NCBI GenBank assembly: GCA_025463005.1
Contig: JAOAPR010000232.1
Coordinates: 1 to 45,453, forward strand
Origin: Bryobacterales bacterium
GTDB lineage: Bacteria; Acidobacteriota; Terriglobia; Bryobacterales; Bryobacteraceae
Direction of reading: 5' to 3'
Length of the DNA stretch: 45,453 nucleotides
Each line of letters opens with the position of its first letter. Position 1 is the stretch's first letter. Shown here in pieces: positions 8,237-17,483 of the stretch. The notes below the pieces were generated by a model. The model had not been told where the DNA came from. It did no database searches and saw only the letters and a program-made list of their open reading frames with translations. Both the position numbers and the translations under genes were made by a program.

Positions 8237-9553
8237 TTACAGCCCCATGCGCTCGAGCTTGCGATAGAGCGTCTTCCGCTCAATCCCCAACACCTTCGCC
8301 GCGCGGCTCTTATTGCCATTCGTGGCCGCCATCACACGCCGGATTTGCTCAGCTTCGGTATCGGCCAGGCTGTCGCTGGCGTGGTCACGGGAATCCATCT
8401 GCTCGATAGACTGTCGAACGGCAGCATCGTCTATGCGCCCGCCCGGCGCCAGGATCGTCAACCGTTCCATCATGTGCTGGAGCTGGCGGATGTTGCCCGG
8501 CCAGCTATACTCTTCCATGGCCTTGACGCCCGAGTCCGTCAGCCGAGTATCGAGTTTGTAGCGCTCGTTGTAGCGTTTCAGGAAATAATGGACCAACAGA
8601 GGGATGTCACTGGCACGCTCGCACAGCGGCGGCACGGTCAGGCGGACCACGTTGAGCCGATACCACAGGTCCTCGCGGAACTTGCCCTCTTCTACCAGCG
8701 TCTGAACATCTTTGTTGGTGGCCGCGATCACACGCACGTCGACTTTCTTAGCGCGCGCCGAGCCCAGCGGGCGAATTTCCCGCTCCTGCAGAAATCGCAA
8801 CAGTTTTAACTGAAATCCAAGATCGATATCGCCAATCTCGTCCAAAAATACGGTTCCGTTATGCGCGGCTTCGAACACGCCCATGCGGTCGCGGTCTGCG
8901 CCGGTGTAGGCACCTTTGAGCGTACCGAATAGTTCGCTTTCGAGCAGCGATGGCGCGATGGCGCCGCAATCCACCGGCACAAACGGCTGCTGCGCGCGCT
9001 TGCTATTGGCGTGGATCATGCGCGCGATGAGCTCTTTGCCGGTCCCGGTTTCGCCCTCGATCAGAACCGTGGCGTCGGTCGGGGCGACCTTCGAAAGAGT
9101 CTTATAGATTTCGATCATGCGCGGCGAGCTGCCGATCATCTCGGTATCTGGAAGATCGTCAATCGCAGCAGCTTCGTCTTCTTCCTGAACGCCCAGCGAT
9201 TTTTCGGCGCGGCGGATGGTGTCCACCATCTGGGCCATTTCGAACGGCTTGGCCAGGTATTCGAACGCCCCGCCTTCGGTTGCCGCCATGACCGTCTCCA
9301 TGCTGCCGCGGCCGGTCATGAGGATCACGAGGCACCCAGGATTCTGGCGGCGCGCGGTGCGCATCACGTCGAGGCCGGTGCGCTCGTCTAGGTAGATATC
9401 GGAGATTACGATGGGGTAACTCTGCCGTTCGAGCCGCTCCAGGGCTTCGCGCGTCGAAGATACAGCTTCAACGGCGTAGCCTTCCATCTCAAGACAGGTG
9501 ACCATGGTGGTCCGGACAGCGTAGTCATCTTCGACGATCAGCAGTTTCTGCAT
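8237..9553 (-). CDS. NtrC-family sigma54-dependent response regulator
   Basis: The 438-residue protein has three domains. The receiver domain is residues 1-118, with acidic residues 9-10, phosphoacceptor D52 and conserved K102. The AAA+ sigma54-interaction domain is about 138-370, with Walker A GETGTGKE at 167-174, a GAYTGA loop at 214-219 and Walker B FLDEIGD at 236-242. A Fis-type helix-turn-helix closes the protein (about 395-438). GAYTGA is a conservative variant of the GAFTGA loop that contacts sigma54. Its start overlaps the end of the CHASE2 kinase gene by 29 bp, which makes that kinase the obvious partner. It is the last gene of the seven-gene unit beginning with tetR. The targets would be sigma54 promoters; I found no convincing -24/-12 site inside the window. 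Confidence 0.95.
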   Translation of the reverse strand: MQKLLIVEDDYAVRTTMVTCLEMEGYAVEAVSSTREALERLERQSYPIVISDIYLDERTGLDVMRTARRQNPGCLVILMTGRGSMETVMAATEGGAFEYLAKPFEMAQMVDTIRRAEKSLGVQEEDEAAAIDDLPDTEMIGSSPRMIEIYKTLSKVAPTDATVLIEGETGTGKELIARMIHANSKRAQQPFVPVDCGAIAPSLLESELFGTLKGAYTGADRDRMGVFEAAHNGTVFLDEIGDIDLGFQLKLLRFLQEREIRPLGSARAKKVDVRVIAATNKDVQTLVEEGKFREDLWYRLNVVRLTVPPLCERASDIPLLVHYFLKRYNERYKLDTRLTDSGVKAMEEYSWPGNIRQLQHMMERLTILAPGGRIDDAAVRQSIEQMDSRDHASDSLADTEAEQIRRVMAATNGNKSRAAKVLGIERKTLYRKLERMGL

Positions 9554-11393
9554 CCGTTGGTGCGCTCACGTGGGCCTTCATAATCATGGTAAAGCAAGAG
9601 CCTTTGCCGGGAGTACTGGTCACCTCGATGCGGCCGCCGTGCTGGAAAACGATCTGCTCGACAATGGACAGCCCGATACCGGTGCCGGTTTCGCCGGACG
9701 CCTCTGCGCGCTTAGTCCGGTAGAATTTATGAAAAATGCGCTTGATTTCCTTGGCGTCCATGCCAATTCCCTGATCGCGAACGGCCAGGTGCAATTCGCC
9801 GCCGCGCAGCTCGGAATACACGTGTATTTCGGTATCGGCGGGAGAATACTTTACGGCGTTGGTGAGCAGGTTGTACAGTGCGTACTCCAGCAGCTCCCGA
9901 TCCCCCAGGAGCGTGCCTTCCACATTGCTGTCGAGGAACATCCCGATGTGCTTGCGCTCCGCTAACGGGGTGACGCGGCGCATGCAGGTGTCGACCAGCC
10001 CGGTTGCGGCGAGAGGTTCGCGTTTCAGCTCCATCTGACCTTCGGCCAGCCGCTCGACGTCGAGGAAGGTCGAAATGATGCGGGCCAGGCGTTTCGATTC
10101 GGAGTTGATCATATTACTCAGCTCATTGCGTTTCTGATCGGGAAGACTGTAGCGGGTCATCAGCTCGCTGGAGCCCTGGATGGCCGTGAGCGGCGTGCGC
10201 ATTTCGTGCGCGGCCCAGTGAATAGCCTGCTGGTAGCGCGACTTTTCGGATTCGGACTTGCGGAGCTGGCGGCGCACGACGAAGTGTCGATACGTGGCCG
10301 CCCCGATGGAACTCAGCCAGGCGACGGCTACCGGCGCGACATACGGAAGGACAATACCTCGCGCAAAAAACTGAACCGGCAGAAAATAGTGAGCCGCAGC
10401 CAGGATTGGCACGATCAACACGTACGCGCGCCAGCCTGTGAGAAACCAAAAACTCAGTCCGGCGGCGAGGGCGAGAGATCCGCATACCGCGAGCGTCGTG
10501 GTATTTGTGGCCGGAACCAGAAACTGGCCGTGCGCCATGGTCTCGAAGGCTTGGGCGTGCATTTCCACGCCCGGAAAGTTCACGCCATACGGATTTACCA
10601 GACGGTCGTTGGCCGCGGAAAGCGCAGTCACGCCTAGAAAGACTGTCTTGCCACGCAGCTCATCGCGATGCCGGCCGATTTCTAATGCGGAAATGGTCGG
10701 GATCGTTCCCGGCAGCAGGTAGCGGATGCGCAAAGATCGTCCGTCCTTCCGCGGGGCGGGGATCAGAATGTTGCCGACGGCCACATCTACCGGCGATTCT
10801 TCCGGATTGCCGGCGCCGAGCGTCACACGAAGCGCCTCCAGTGAGAGGGCCCAGCGGCGTTGGCCATCGGCGACCCGCTCCAGAATGATCTGGCGGCTGA
10901 CGCCATCCAGGCGATCCCCTTCGGTATGGACGTGACCCAAAGCCCCGAGCGTGCGAAAGCGCGGCGCAGGATCTTCCCACGTTGTGCCGGCAAGCTGGCA
11001 GGGCAGAATCAGGTTCCTGGTCACACGCAGCGATGCTTCGAGCCGCGCGTCTTCGGCCGGATCTACCTGGTCGTGGAGCGTGACGTCCAGCGCGACGGCT
11101 TTGGGCTGCGCCAGCGCAAGCTGGTCCAGAGTCTGTGCCAGGATGGTGCGGATGCCCCGCATGCCGTGTCCCGCCTCGAGGGTAGCTTCATCGATCGCCA
11201 CTACAGCGGATTGCGGGGTCCAGGTATCGCGCATTCCATAGAGCATCCGATCGTATGCGTACTGATCGACCCGCACGGCCAGCGGATTGAATCCCGCGAA
11301 TATCCCAAGCGCGAAGCAGATCGCCAGAATGCCCGCGTATTTTGCGATTTGAATCTTATTTGCCAACGAGCTTCTCGATATCCGCGATTTCAC
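9525..11393 (-). CDS. CHASE2-domain sensor histidine kinase
   Basis: The 622-residue membrane kinase has one N-terminal transmembrane helix (about residues 19-40) and a periplasmic CHASE2 sensor domain (about 42-295). Three further transmembrane helices follow (about 298-366), then HisKA with the phosphorylated H396 in AAHEMRTPLTAI. The HATPase domain shows an N box (LLTNAVKYS), a G1 box (DQGIGMD) and a G2 box (TGTGIGLS). CHASE2 domains are extracytoplasmic sensors of unknown ligands. The start is uncertain. The GTG at 11393 gives a 38-bp overlap with the aminopeptidase gene but has no visible ribosome site. A TTG at 11366 shortens the overlap to 11 bp and has GAGAAG upstream. The downstream NtrC-type gene overlaps its end by 29 bp, marking a cognate pair. 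Confidence 0.93.
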   Translation of the reverse strand: MKSRISRSSLANKIQIAKYAGILAICFALGIFAGFNPLAVRVDQYAYDRMLYGMRDTWTPQSAVVAIDEATLEAGHGMRGIRTILAQTLDQLALAQPKAVALDVTLHDQVDPAEDARLEASLRVTRNLILPCQLAGTTWEDPAPRFRTLGALGHVHTEGDRLDGVSRQIILERVADGQRRWALSLEALRVTLGAGNPEESPVDVAVGNILIPAPRKDGRSLRIRYLLPGTIPTISALEIGRHRDELRGKTVFLGVTALSAANDRLVNPYGVNFPGVEMHAQAFETMAHGQFLVPATNTTTLAVCGSLALAAGLSFWFLTGWRAYVLIVPILAAAHYFLPVQFFARGIVLPYVAPVAVAWLSSIGAATYRHFVVRRQLRKSESEKSRYQQAIHWAAHEMRTPLTAIQGSSELMTRYSLPDQKRNELSNMINSESKRLARIISTFLDVERLAEGQMELKREPLAATGLVDTCMRRVTPLAERKHIGMFLDSNVEGTLLGDRELLEYALYNLLTNAVKYSPADTEIHVYSELRGGELHLAVRDQGIGMDAKEIKRIFHKFYRTKRAEASGETGTGIGLSIVEQIVFQHGGRIEVTSTPGKGSCFTMIMKAHVSAPTDAETADRRR

Positions 11394-12591
11394 GCGGCAG
11401 CGCTGCGCTCAGGACCTTGGATCCATCCGCAGTGACCAGGACAATATCCTCGATGCGGATGCCGATGTTCTCTTCAGCAATATAGACACCCGGCTCGATG
11501 GTCAGGATCGTACCGGCTTTGAGCGGTGCGGCGGGATCGCCGGGATCGTGAACATCCAGGCCGACGTAGTGGCCCAAACCATGCACGAAATACTTGCCGA
11601 GCGGCTGGCCGTGCGAATCCTTGCCGTGGCTGTTGATGTAATCGTAGGCGATTTGATGCAGCGAAGGCCCGTCGCCACGCAGGCGCATGCCGGGTTTGAT
11701 CGCTGCGATTGCGGCTTTTTGCGCGCCCAGCACGATCTCATAGAGCTCGCGCTGCCGGGGCGTGAATTTGCCGCCGGCAGGAACCGTCCGCGTCACATCG
11801 GTAGCGTAGTCCGAGCATTCCGCGCCCACGTCGGCCACCACGGTCTCGCCGGAATCCAGGCGGCGGTGGTTGGACTCGTAATGCAGAATCACACTGTTGG
11901 GGCCGCTCCCGATTATAGGTGGATAGGCGCTTCGTTCGCAGCCGCGTTCGAAATACGCATTCGTCATGACTGCTGCGATCTCGTATTCCCAAACGCCCGG
12001 GCTGAGTTTCTTCCATCCTGCCAGATGCGCGGCGACGGTGGCATTGGTAGCCTTCGTTATTAACTCGATCTCGGCGGACGACTTCACCATGCGAAGGCGC
12101 GCGATGGCTTGCGCCGCGTCCGCCTCGTCATGGAACACCGCGAGCGATTTCAGCTTCTGGCTATGCGACTCCCCGGGGATCGTATAAACGCGGCGCGCGG
12201 TTTCGGACACCTTTAGGAACGCCGATTCGAGCGCCGATTTCGGCATCACGCGATCGAATCCGGTCTGCTTAGGCGCGTCGGGCGCGTCCGGACCGAGCTT
12301 GGCGCCGGTGTACAGCTCCATGCGCGGGTCGCGGGCGGGAAGAAACAGGATCTCGGTCTGCGGCGTGAGCATCATGATCGCGCCGGGCTCACGCCACCCC
12401 GAAAGGTAGAGGAAGTTCGATTCCTGGAAAAAACTGCTGTGCAGGTCGTCGGGATCTTCGGCGCCAAACAGGACCATGACACCGTCCAGTGATTTACGGA
12501 GCTCGGCGCGGCGTTCCTGATACTCCTGAGGCGAGATGCCGGCAGCCGTGAGACCAGCCGCGGATAGGACCAAAGACAACACCAGCCGCAT
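11356..12591 (-). CDS. Exported Xaa-Pro aminopeptidase (peptidase M24B)
   Basis: The enzyme removes an N-terminal residue ahead of proline, using a dinuclear metal centre. The 411-residue protein shows an aminopeptidase P N-terminal domain (about 20-165) and an M24 'pita-bread' catalytic domain. All five metal ligands are present: D254, D265, H341 (in HGLGHY), E366 (in TIEPGVY) and E381 (in GIRIED). Residues 1-17 form a signal peptide, so unlike the cytoplasmic E. coli PepP this one is probably periplasmic. It starts 9 bp after the TolC-like gene and overlaps the kinase gene downstream. It therefore sits in the middle of an efflux-plus-sensing operon, which is an unusual place for a housekeeping peptidase. 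It could process peptides handled by the pump or sensed by the kinase; that is speculation. Confidence 0.93.
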   Translation of the reverse strand: MRLVLSLVLSAAGLTAAGISPQEYQERRAELRKSLDGVMVLFGAEDPDDLHSSFFQESNFLYLSGWREPGAIMMLTPQTEILFLPARDPRMELYTGAKLGPDAPDAPKQTGFDRVMPKSALESAFLKVSETARRVYTIPGESHSQKLKSLAVFHDEADAAQAIARLRMVKSSAEIELITKATNATVAAHLAGWKKLSPGVWEYEIAAVMTNAYFERGCERSAYPPIIGSGPNSVILHYESNHRRLDSGETVVADVGAECSDYATDVTRTVPAGGKFTPRQRELYEIVLGAQKAAIAAIKPGMRLRGDGPSLHQIAYDYINSHGKDSHGQPLGKYFVHGLGHYVGLDVHDPGDPAAPLKAGTILTIEPGVYIAEENIGIRIEDIVLVTADGSKVLSAALPREIADIEKLVGK

Positions 12592-12600
12592 GTTCAGAGT

Positions 12601-14325
12601 TTAGCGAAGCTGGATGTTGTTGGTCTGGAGGATGGTTCCCGTGGATAGCTCGAAGGTCGCGATCGCCTTGCCTAGATCTGACTCAGCCCGGCGCTCCTGA
12701 CTGCGTGCGGTGATCATGTCGGTCTGCCGCTGCTGGACCAGAAACAGAGTCGAGGTGCCGGCGCGGAACTGGCGCTGCTCGCTTTGATACTGTTCTTCGG
12801 CCGATTGGCGGGCCACGCGCGCCGATTCCAGCCGCCCTTTCGAGGATTCCACCGCTTGCATGGCATTGCGAACGCTGGCCTCGATAGCCTGTTCCGTTTG
12901 CACACGCTGATTGCGGATCCTTCGGGTCTCAGCCAGCGAGTTATTCAGGTTGGCGTCGGCGGTGCGATTGCGAATCGGTAGCGACAGCCGCAACTGAACC
13001 ACAGTCGTCGGGAAATTGCCACTGAAAAGGTTGCTGATCGACTGCTGGTAGCTTCCCACCAGCATCGGGGGCAGTCCGCCGGTGCTTCCTCCGCCTGTGG
13101 ACGGCAGAGGTTGCAATCCCGCCAGCAAAGAGAGGTCGTTAATACGATCGCTCAGGCTGACCAGACCAGCCGTGAACGGATTCGGGGCGAGCGGGAGCTG
13201 AATTCCGGATAATCCGGCATTGGTGTGTGTGGCAATCAGATCCATTTGAGGCTTGGTCTGGTCCCGAAAGAAGCGGTTGTCGGTTTGGTTGATCTCGGCG
13301 GCGATTTGCACCTGGGCGAGTTCGGGCCGATTGGCGAGCCCTTCCCGCACCGCATCCTGCAACGGCGTGATCGGCGGCGATACGTTGACCGGCGTGATCG
13401 GGATGAGCGCGGACGACCACGTGGGATCGGTTCGATCGGGAAGGATGATCGCCTTCAGAACGTTTTCAGCGGCGGTCAAAGCTTCCTGAGCACTGTAGGC
13501 GTTCACTTCGAAGGTCGCGAGCTGCCGCTGTGCCGCCACCACGTCGATGGGCGCAAGCAACCCCTGTTCCTGCTGTCTGCGATTGCTCTCGTCCTGGTCG
13601 CGGCCGAGTCTGACCGCTTCCAGTTGCACAGCCAGATTCCCGTAGGCGAACGCCAGATCCCAATACGCCTGCTCAGTCTGCGTGACGATCTGCATCACCC
13701 GCTGGCGGAATTGCTCATCGGTCAGCGACACGTTCTTCTTGGACACATCGAGGCGATGACGGTTATCGTCATAGCGCAGGTTGCGCCACAAGGGCTGGGT
13801 GAACGAGAAATTCAGCGACGTCGGATATTGCGGGTTGAGTTGCGCGAAGGTGTTGTTGGTGGACGTCCGCGATGACGAAAAATCGAGCTGATAGCTGGTG
13901 CCGATCCAGGGCAGGCTACCGGTAAACTGCGGGTCAGCGAGATCGTTACGGCTGGTGACCCGGCCGGTGGCCGATCCGCCCAGTGTGGAGGCGACCGGCG
14001 TCACATTTTTCTGATACGAGATGAGGCTGCCGATCCTGGGATCGTAGTAACCCTTGGCGCCCGAGACGCTGTTGACCGCTTTTTCGCGATCGATGCGGGA
14101 CCCGTCGATATCTTTGTTGTTGGCCAGCGCCATGGCTAACGCGTCTTGCAGCGTGAGTTCTTTATCGGTGACGACGCCGATACGCGGCGGCAGCACGAAA
14201 GGGCGGGGTGGGGGAACACGCGTTACCGCCTGGTCTGGCTCGGCCTGCTGCTGCGGACCGCCCTGCTGCTGCCCAAAAACGATACTGGATGCTAATAAAC
14301 CTGCAAACAGAAAACTCCGCGCCAT
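12601..14325 (-). CDS. TolC-family outer-membrane efflux channel
   Basis: The 574-residue protein is the outer-membrane exit duct of a tripartite efflux pump. It has a signal peptide (about residues 1-19), a Pro/Gln-rich stretch, and the two long coiled-coil helical repeats typical of OEP/TolC proteins. Examples are 'LQDALAMALANN' near the N-terminus and the Q/E/A-rich heptads in the last 120 residues. It has a relatively long N-terminal extension and a Gly/Ser/Thr-rich loop around residue 400. I chose the ATG at 14325-14323, which shares one base with the RND gene stop (TGATG). A TTG one codon upstream would only add a Met. It is cotranscribed with the adaptor and pump genes upstream. Confidence 0.93.
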   Translation of the reverse strand: MARSFLFAGLLASSIVFGQQQGGPQQQAEPDQAVTRVPPPRPFVLPPRIGVVTDKELTLQDALAMALANNKDIDGSRIDREKAVNSVSGAKGYYDPRIGSLISYQKNVTPVASTLGGSATGRVTSRNDLADPQFTGSLPWIGTSYQLDFSSSRTSTNNTFAQLNPQYPTSLNFSFTQPLWRNLRYDDNRHRLDVSKKNVSLTDEQFRQRVMQIVTQTEQAYWDLAFAYGNLAVQLEAVRLGRDQDESNRRQQEQGLLAPIDVVAAQRQLATFEVNAYSAQEALTAAENVLKAIILPDRTDPTWSSALIPITPVNVSPPITPLQDAVREGLANRPELAQVQIAAEINQTDNRFFRDQTKPQMDLIATHTNAGLSGIQLPLAPNPFTAGLVSLSDRINDLSLLAGLQPLPSTGGGSTGGLPPMLVGSYQQSISNLFSGNFPTTVVQLRLSLPIRNRTADANLNNSLAETRRIRNQRVQTEQAIEASVRNAMQAVESSKGRLESARVARQSAEEQYQSEQRQFRAGTSTLFLVQQRQTDMITARSQERRAESDLGKAIATFELSTGTILQTNNIQLR

Positions 14326-17300
14326 CAAGCCTTGCCACCTTCTTCGCCACTTTTTCTCTGAATTACAGCCCTTGCGCCGGCTCCCGCATGATGGAGCAAT
14401 TCTCCGACGCTTCCCATCCGGCGGCTGAGGGCGCGCGCGATCCGCGTCTGCTTGGCATCCTCAAACAGCGAATAGAATACCGGCACCGCCAGAAGCGTCA
14501 GCAGGAGGCACAGCGACTGCCCGCCGACCACCAGCACTCCGATTGACCGGTTGCTGGCAGATCCCACCTTACTCGAAATTACCACCGGCAACATGCCCGC
14601 CACTAGCGCCATGGTAGTCATCAGAATGGGCCGCAAACGGTCGCGATTTGCCTGCATGATGGCGGAATACATATCCATGCCCTGCGCCCGCAAATTGTTG
14701 GTGTGATCGATCTGCAGGATCGCGTTCTTTTTCACGATGCCAAACAGCAACAGCAGTCCCAGGCCCGAGAAAATGTTCACCGTCTGGCCGGCGATCAGCA
14801 GCGAGAGGATTCCAAAGGGCACGGCCAGGGGCAGAGTAAGCAGAATCGTGAACGGATGCAGGAAGGATTCGAACTGGGCTGCCAGCACCATGTACATGAA
14901 GATGAGTGTCAGCGAAACGGCCACGATGAAGTAATACGCCGTGCGCCGAAGCTCCTTGCTCTGGCCCACGCCGACCGTTCCGTATCCCGGATCCATGTGC
15001 AGGTCTGCGGCGAATTCGTCCAGCTTTGCGAGCACGTCGGCCTGGGAGCCACCCGGCAAGAGGTTGGCGCTGATGGTCACCTGGCGCTGCCGGTTGAGAC
15101 GATCGATGCTCGAAGGAGCGGTTCCCGGCTTGATGCGAACCACTTGATCCAGGCTCACCGGACCGGCCTTGCTGGATGAGACTGCCAGCAGGGTCAGCGC
15201 ATTGGTGCTGGTGCGAAACTCCTGCGCGGCGCGCAGCCGCACATCGTACTGTTCGCCCCCCGCAGGAAAGCTCGAGACCACCTGGCCGGCGATCATGGTG
15301 TTCAAGGCCGTGGCGATGTCGGACACACGGACGCCCAGATCAGCCGCGCGCTGGCGGTCGATTTCGACGCGCAGCTCCGGCTTACCATATACCAGGGATG
15401 TATCCGCGTCGACCACGCTTGGCAAGGCCTTGAGCCGGGCGAGCAATTGCTGCGAGTATTGCGAGAGTTTGTCGAGGTCCGGACCGCTGATCGCGTACTG
15501 GACGTCGCCGGTTCCACTCCAGCTTTGCACTCCGACACTCGTGCGCAAATCAGGCGGATAATTCTTGAAGACGCCTCGGGTCTTGATCATCATCTCCTGC
15601 TGGGTTTCGCGACGCTGATCCTTGGGCGTCAGTTTCACGTAAATAGATGCGGAATTCGCGGCGCGATCTGTGCCGCCGCCAACGGTAGTCAGCGTAGCGA
15701 GCACGTGTGGCAACGCTCGGATGTCGCGAGCGATTCGTTCCACGACATTGGTTGTCGCCGCCAGCGAGGATCCTTCGGGCGTGCGAACTGTGACCAGGTA
15801 TTCGGAACGGTCATCCACCGGCGTGAAGCTTTTCCCCACCACTTTGAACAGCGGTACGATGCTGAAAACCACCAGTACGCTGATGCCGACCATGATCTTC
15901 CGGTGCGCCATCGCCCATGCCAGGGACCTCGTGTAATAACGATCCAAGAAACGGAAAAGCCATGAATCCTTGGAAACGTGCTTGTCACCGCCGGAAGCCT
16001 TGGGAGCTTTCAGGAAGCGCGAGCTCAGCATGGGGGTCAGCGTGAACGAAACCAGCAGGGAGACCGCGATCGCGAAGGACGCCGTGAGGCCGAAGGACGC
16101 CATGAAGCGGCCCACGATGCCGCCCATGAATCCAATCGGTAGAAAGACCGCCAGCAGCGACAACGTAGTGGCCATAACGGCCAGTCCGATCTCTTTGGTG
16201 CCTTCCACTGCAGCCTGCATCGGCGGCATGCCCTTTTCTTCGATGAAACGATAGATATTTTCGAGCACGATGATGGCGTCGTCGATCACAATGCCGACCA
16301 TAAGCGTCAGTGCGAGCATGCTGATCTGGTTGAGCGTGAAATTCATGGCGGCCATCAACGTGAACGTCGAGATGATGGAGACCGGAATCGCCACGGCCGC
16401 GATCAGGGTCGTACGAATGTTGGCCAGGAAGATGAAAATGACAGCCGCGGCAAGAAGACTGCCTTCAATCAGATGAGACTGGATCGCGTCGATGGCGGCC
16501 TTGATGAATACCGACGTATCATTCACCAGCTCGACGTGAATGTCTTTCGGAAGCGTCTGCTGAAGCTCCTTCAGCCGCTCCTTGACCAGTTCCGAAGTGG
16601 CCACCGCGTTGGTTCCGGACTGCTTGGAAACGATCAGGGTCACCGACGGCTCGCCATTCAGACGGGAGGCCGTGGTGGCCTCTTCCGCGCTGTCTTCGGC
16701 ATGACCGATATCGCGCAACTTTACCGGATAGGGCCCGCGCGTAGCGACCGCGATTTCATTGAACTGCGCCGGATCGGCCAGACGGCCGAGGGTTCGGACC
16801 GTAAGCTCGTTCGCGCCCTGGGTGACGCTGCCGGCCGGCAGCTCGAGGTTTTGCTGCCGCAGCGCGTTGGCAACGTCGGTGATCGAAAGCCCGTAGGCCC
16901 GCATCCGCTCGGGATCCACCCACACTCGAATCTCGCGCTTCAGGCCGCCCACCAGCCGGATCTCACCGACGCCTTTGACATTTTCCAGCCGCTGCTTGAT
17001 CTGCTTGTCGGCGATCTCGGTAACCTCGCGCAGAGGGCGCGTAGCGGAAACCACCATCTGCATGATGGGAGTTGCGTCAGGATCGAACTTCTGGATCACC
17101 GGGGCTTCGGCCGTCTCCGGTAGATCCGGAAGCGTAACCGCGACCTTATCGCGAATTTCCTGGGCTGCGACGTCGCCGCTCTTATCCAGCGCGAAGCTGA
17201 CCACGACCGTCGAAAGCCCCTGGACGGAGGTGGATCGAACGTCTTCGATACCGCTGATGGTGTTGACCGCGTCTTCGATGCGCTTGGTGATATCGGTCTC

Positions 17301-17480
17301 GATTTCCTCGGCGGTGGCGCCGGGATTGACCACCAGGATTGATACCGTCGGTACGTCCACCTTCGGCGTCAGATCCACGCCCAGCGAAAAGTACGAGAAT
17401 GCGCCCACCACGGTAAGGGCGAGAATCAACATGGTCGCGAAGACCGGACGCCGGACGCACAATGCTGCGAGTTTATGCAT
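14325..17480 (-). CDS. RND-family multidrug efflux permease (AcrB/HAE1 type)
   Basis: The 1051-residue inner-membrane proton antiporter drives export of hydrophobic or amphiphilic compounds. It shows the RND two-fold layout: a helix at about residues 12-32, a large porter loop, six helices (about 335-560), a second porter loop and six more helices. The proton-relay pair D400-D401 lies in GIVIDDAIIVLEN on TM4, and the matching lysine lies in LLFGIVKKNAIL on TM10. The length and these charged residues place it in the drug-pump (HAE1) group and not the metal-pump (HME) group; the substrate cannot be told. It lies 3 bp after the adaptor gene and 1 bp overlapped with the TolC-like gene, giving a complete tripartite pump. 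Confidence 0.96.
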   Translation of the reverse strand: MHKLAALCVRRPVFATMLILALTVVGAFSYFSLGVDLTPKVDVPTVSILVVNPGATAEEIETDITKRIEDAVNTISGIEDVRSTSVQGLSTVVVSFALDKSGDVAAQEIRDKVAVTLPDLPETAEAPVIQKFDPDATPIMQMVVSATRPLREVTEIADKQIKQRLENVKGVGEIRLVGGLKREIRVWVDPERMRAYGLSITDVANALRQQNLELPAGSVTQGANELTVRTLGRLADPAQFNEIAVATRGPYPVKLRDIGHAEDSAEEATTASRLNGEPSVTLIVSKQSGTNAVATSELVKERLKELQQTLPKDIHVELVNDTSVFIKAAIDAIQSHLIEGSLLAAAVIFIFLANIRTTLIAAVAIPVSIISTFTLMAAMNFTLNQISMLALTLMVGIVIDDAIIVLENIYRFIEEKGMPPMQAAVEGTKEIGLAVMATTLSLLAVFLPIGFMGGIVGRFMASFGLTASFAIAVSLLVSFTLTPMLSSRFLKAPKASGGDKHVSKDSWLFRFLDRYYTRSLAWAMAHRKIMVGISVLVVFSIVPLFKVVGKSFTPVDDRSEYLVTVRTPEGSSLAATTNVVERIARDIRALPHVLATLTTVGGGTDRAANSASIYVKLTPKDQRRETQQEMMIKTRGVFKNYPPDLRTSVGVQSWSGTGDVQYAISGPDLDKLSQYSQQLLARLKALPSVVDADTSLVYGKPELRVEIDRQRAADLGVRVSDIATALNTMIAGQVVSSFPAGGEQYDVRLRAAQEFRTSTNALTLLAVSSSKAGPVSLDQVVRIKPGTAPSSIDRLNRQRQVTISANLLPGGSQADVLAKLDEFAADLHMDPGYGTVGVGQSKELRRTAYYFIVAVSLTLIFMYMVLAAQFESFLHPFTILLTLPLAVPFGILSLLIAGQTVNIFSGLGLLLLFGIVKKNAILQIDHTNNLRAQGMDMYSAIMQANRDRLRPILMTTMALVAGMLPVVISSKVGSASNRSIGVLVVGGQSLCLLLTLLAVPVFYSLFEDAKQTRIARALSRRMGSVGELLHHAGAGARAVIQRKSGEEGGKA

Positions 17481-17483
17481 GCT

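Noticed and set aside
8237-9553. Sigma54 (-24/-12) promoters as local targets of the NtrC-type regulator
   Set aside because: Scattered TGGCAC sequences exist, but none in an intergenic region is followed at the right spacing by TTGC[A/T].
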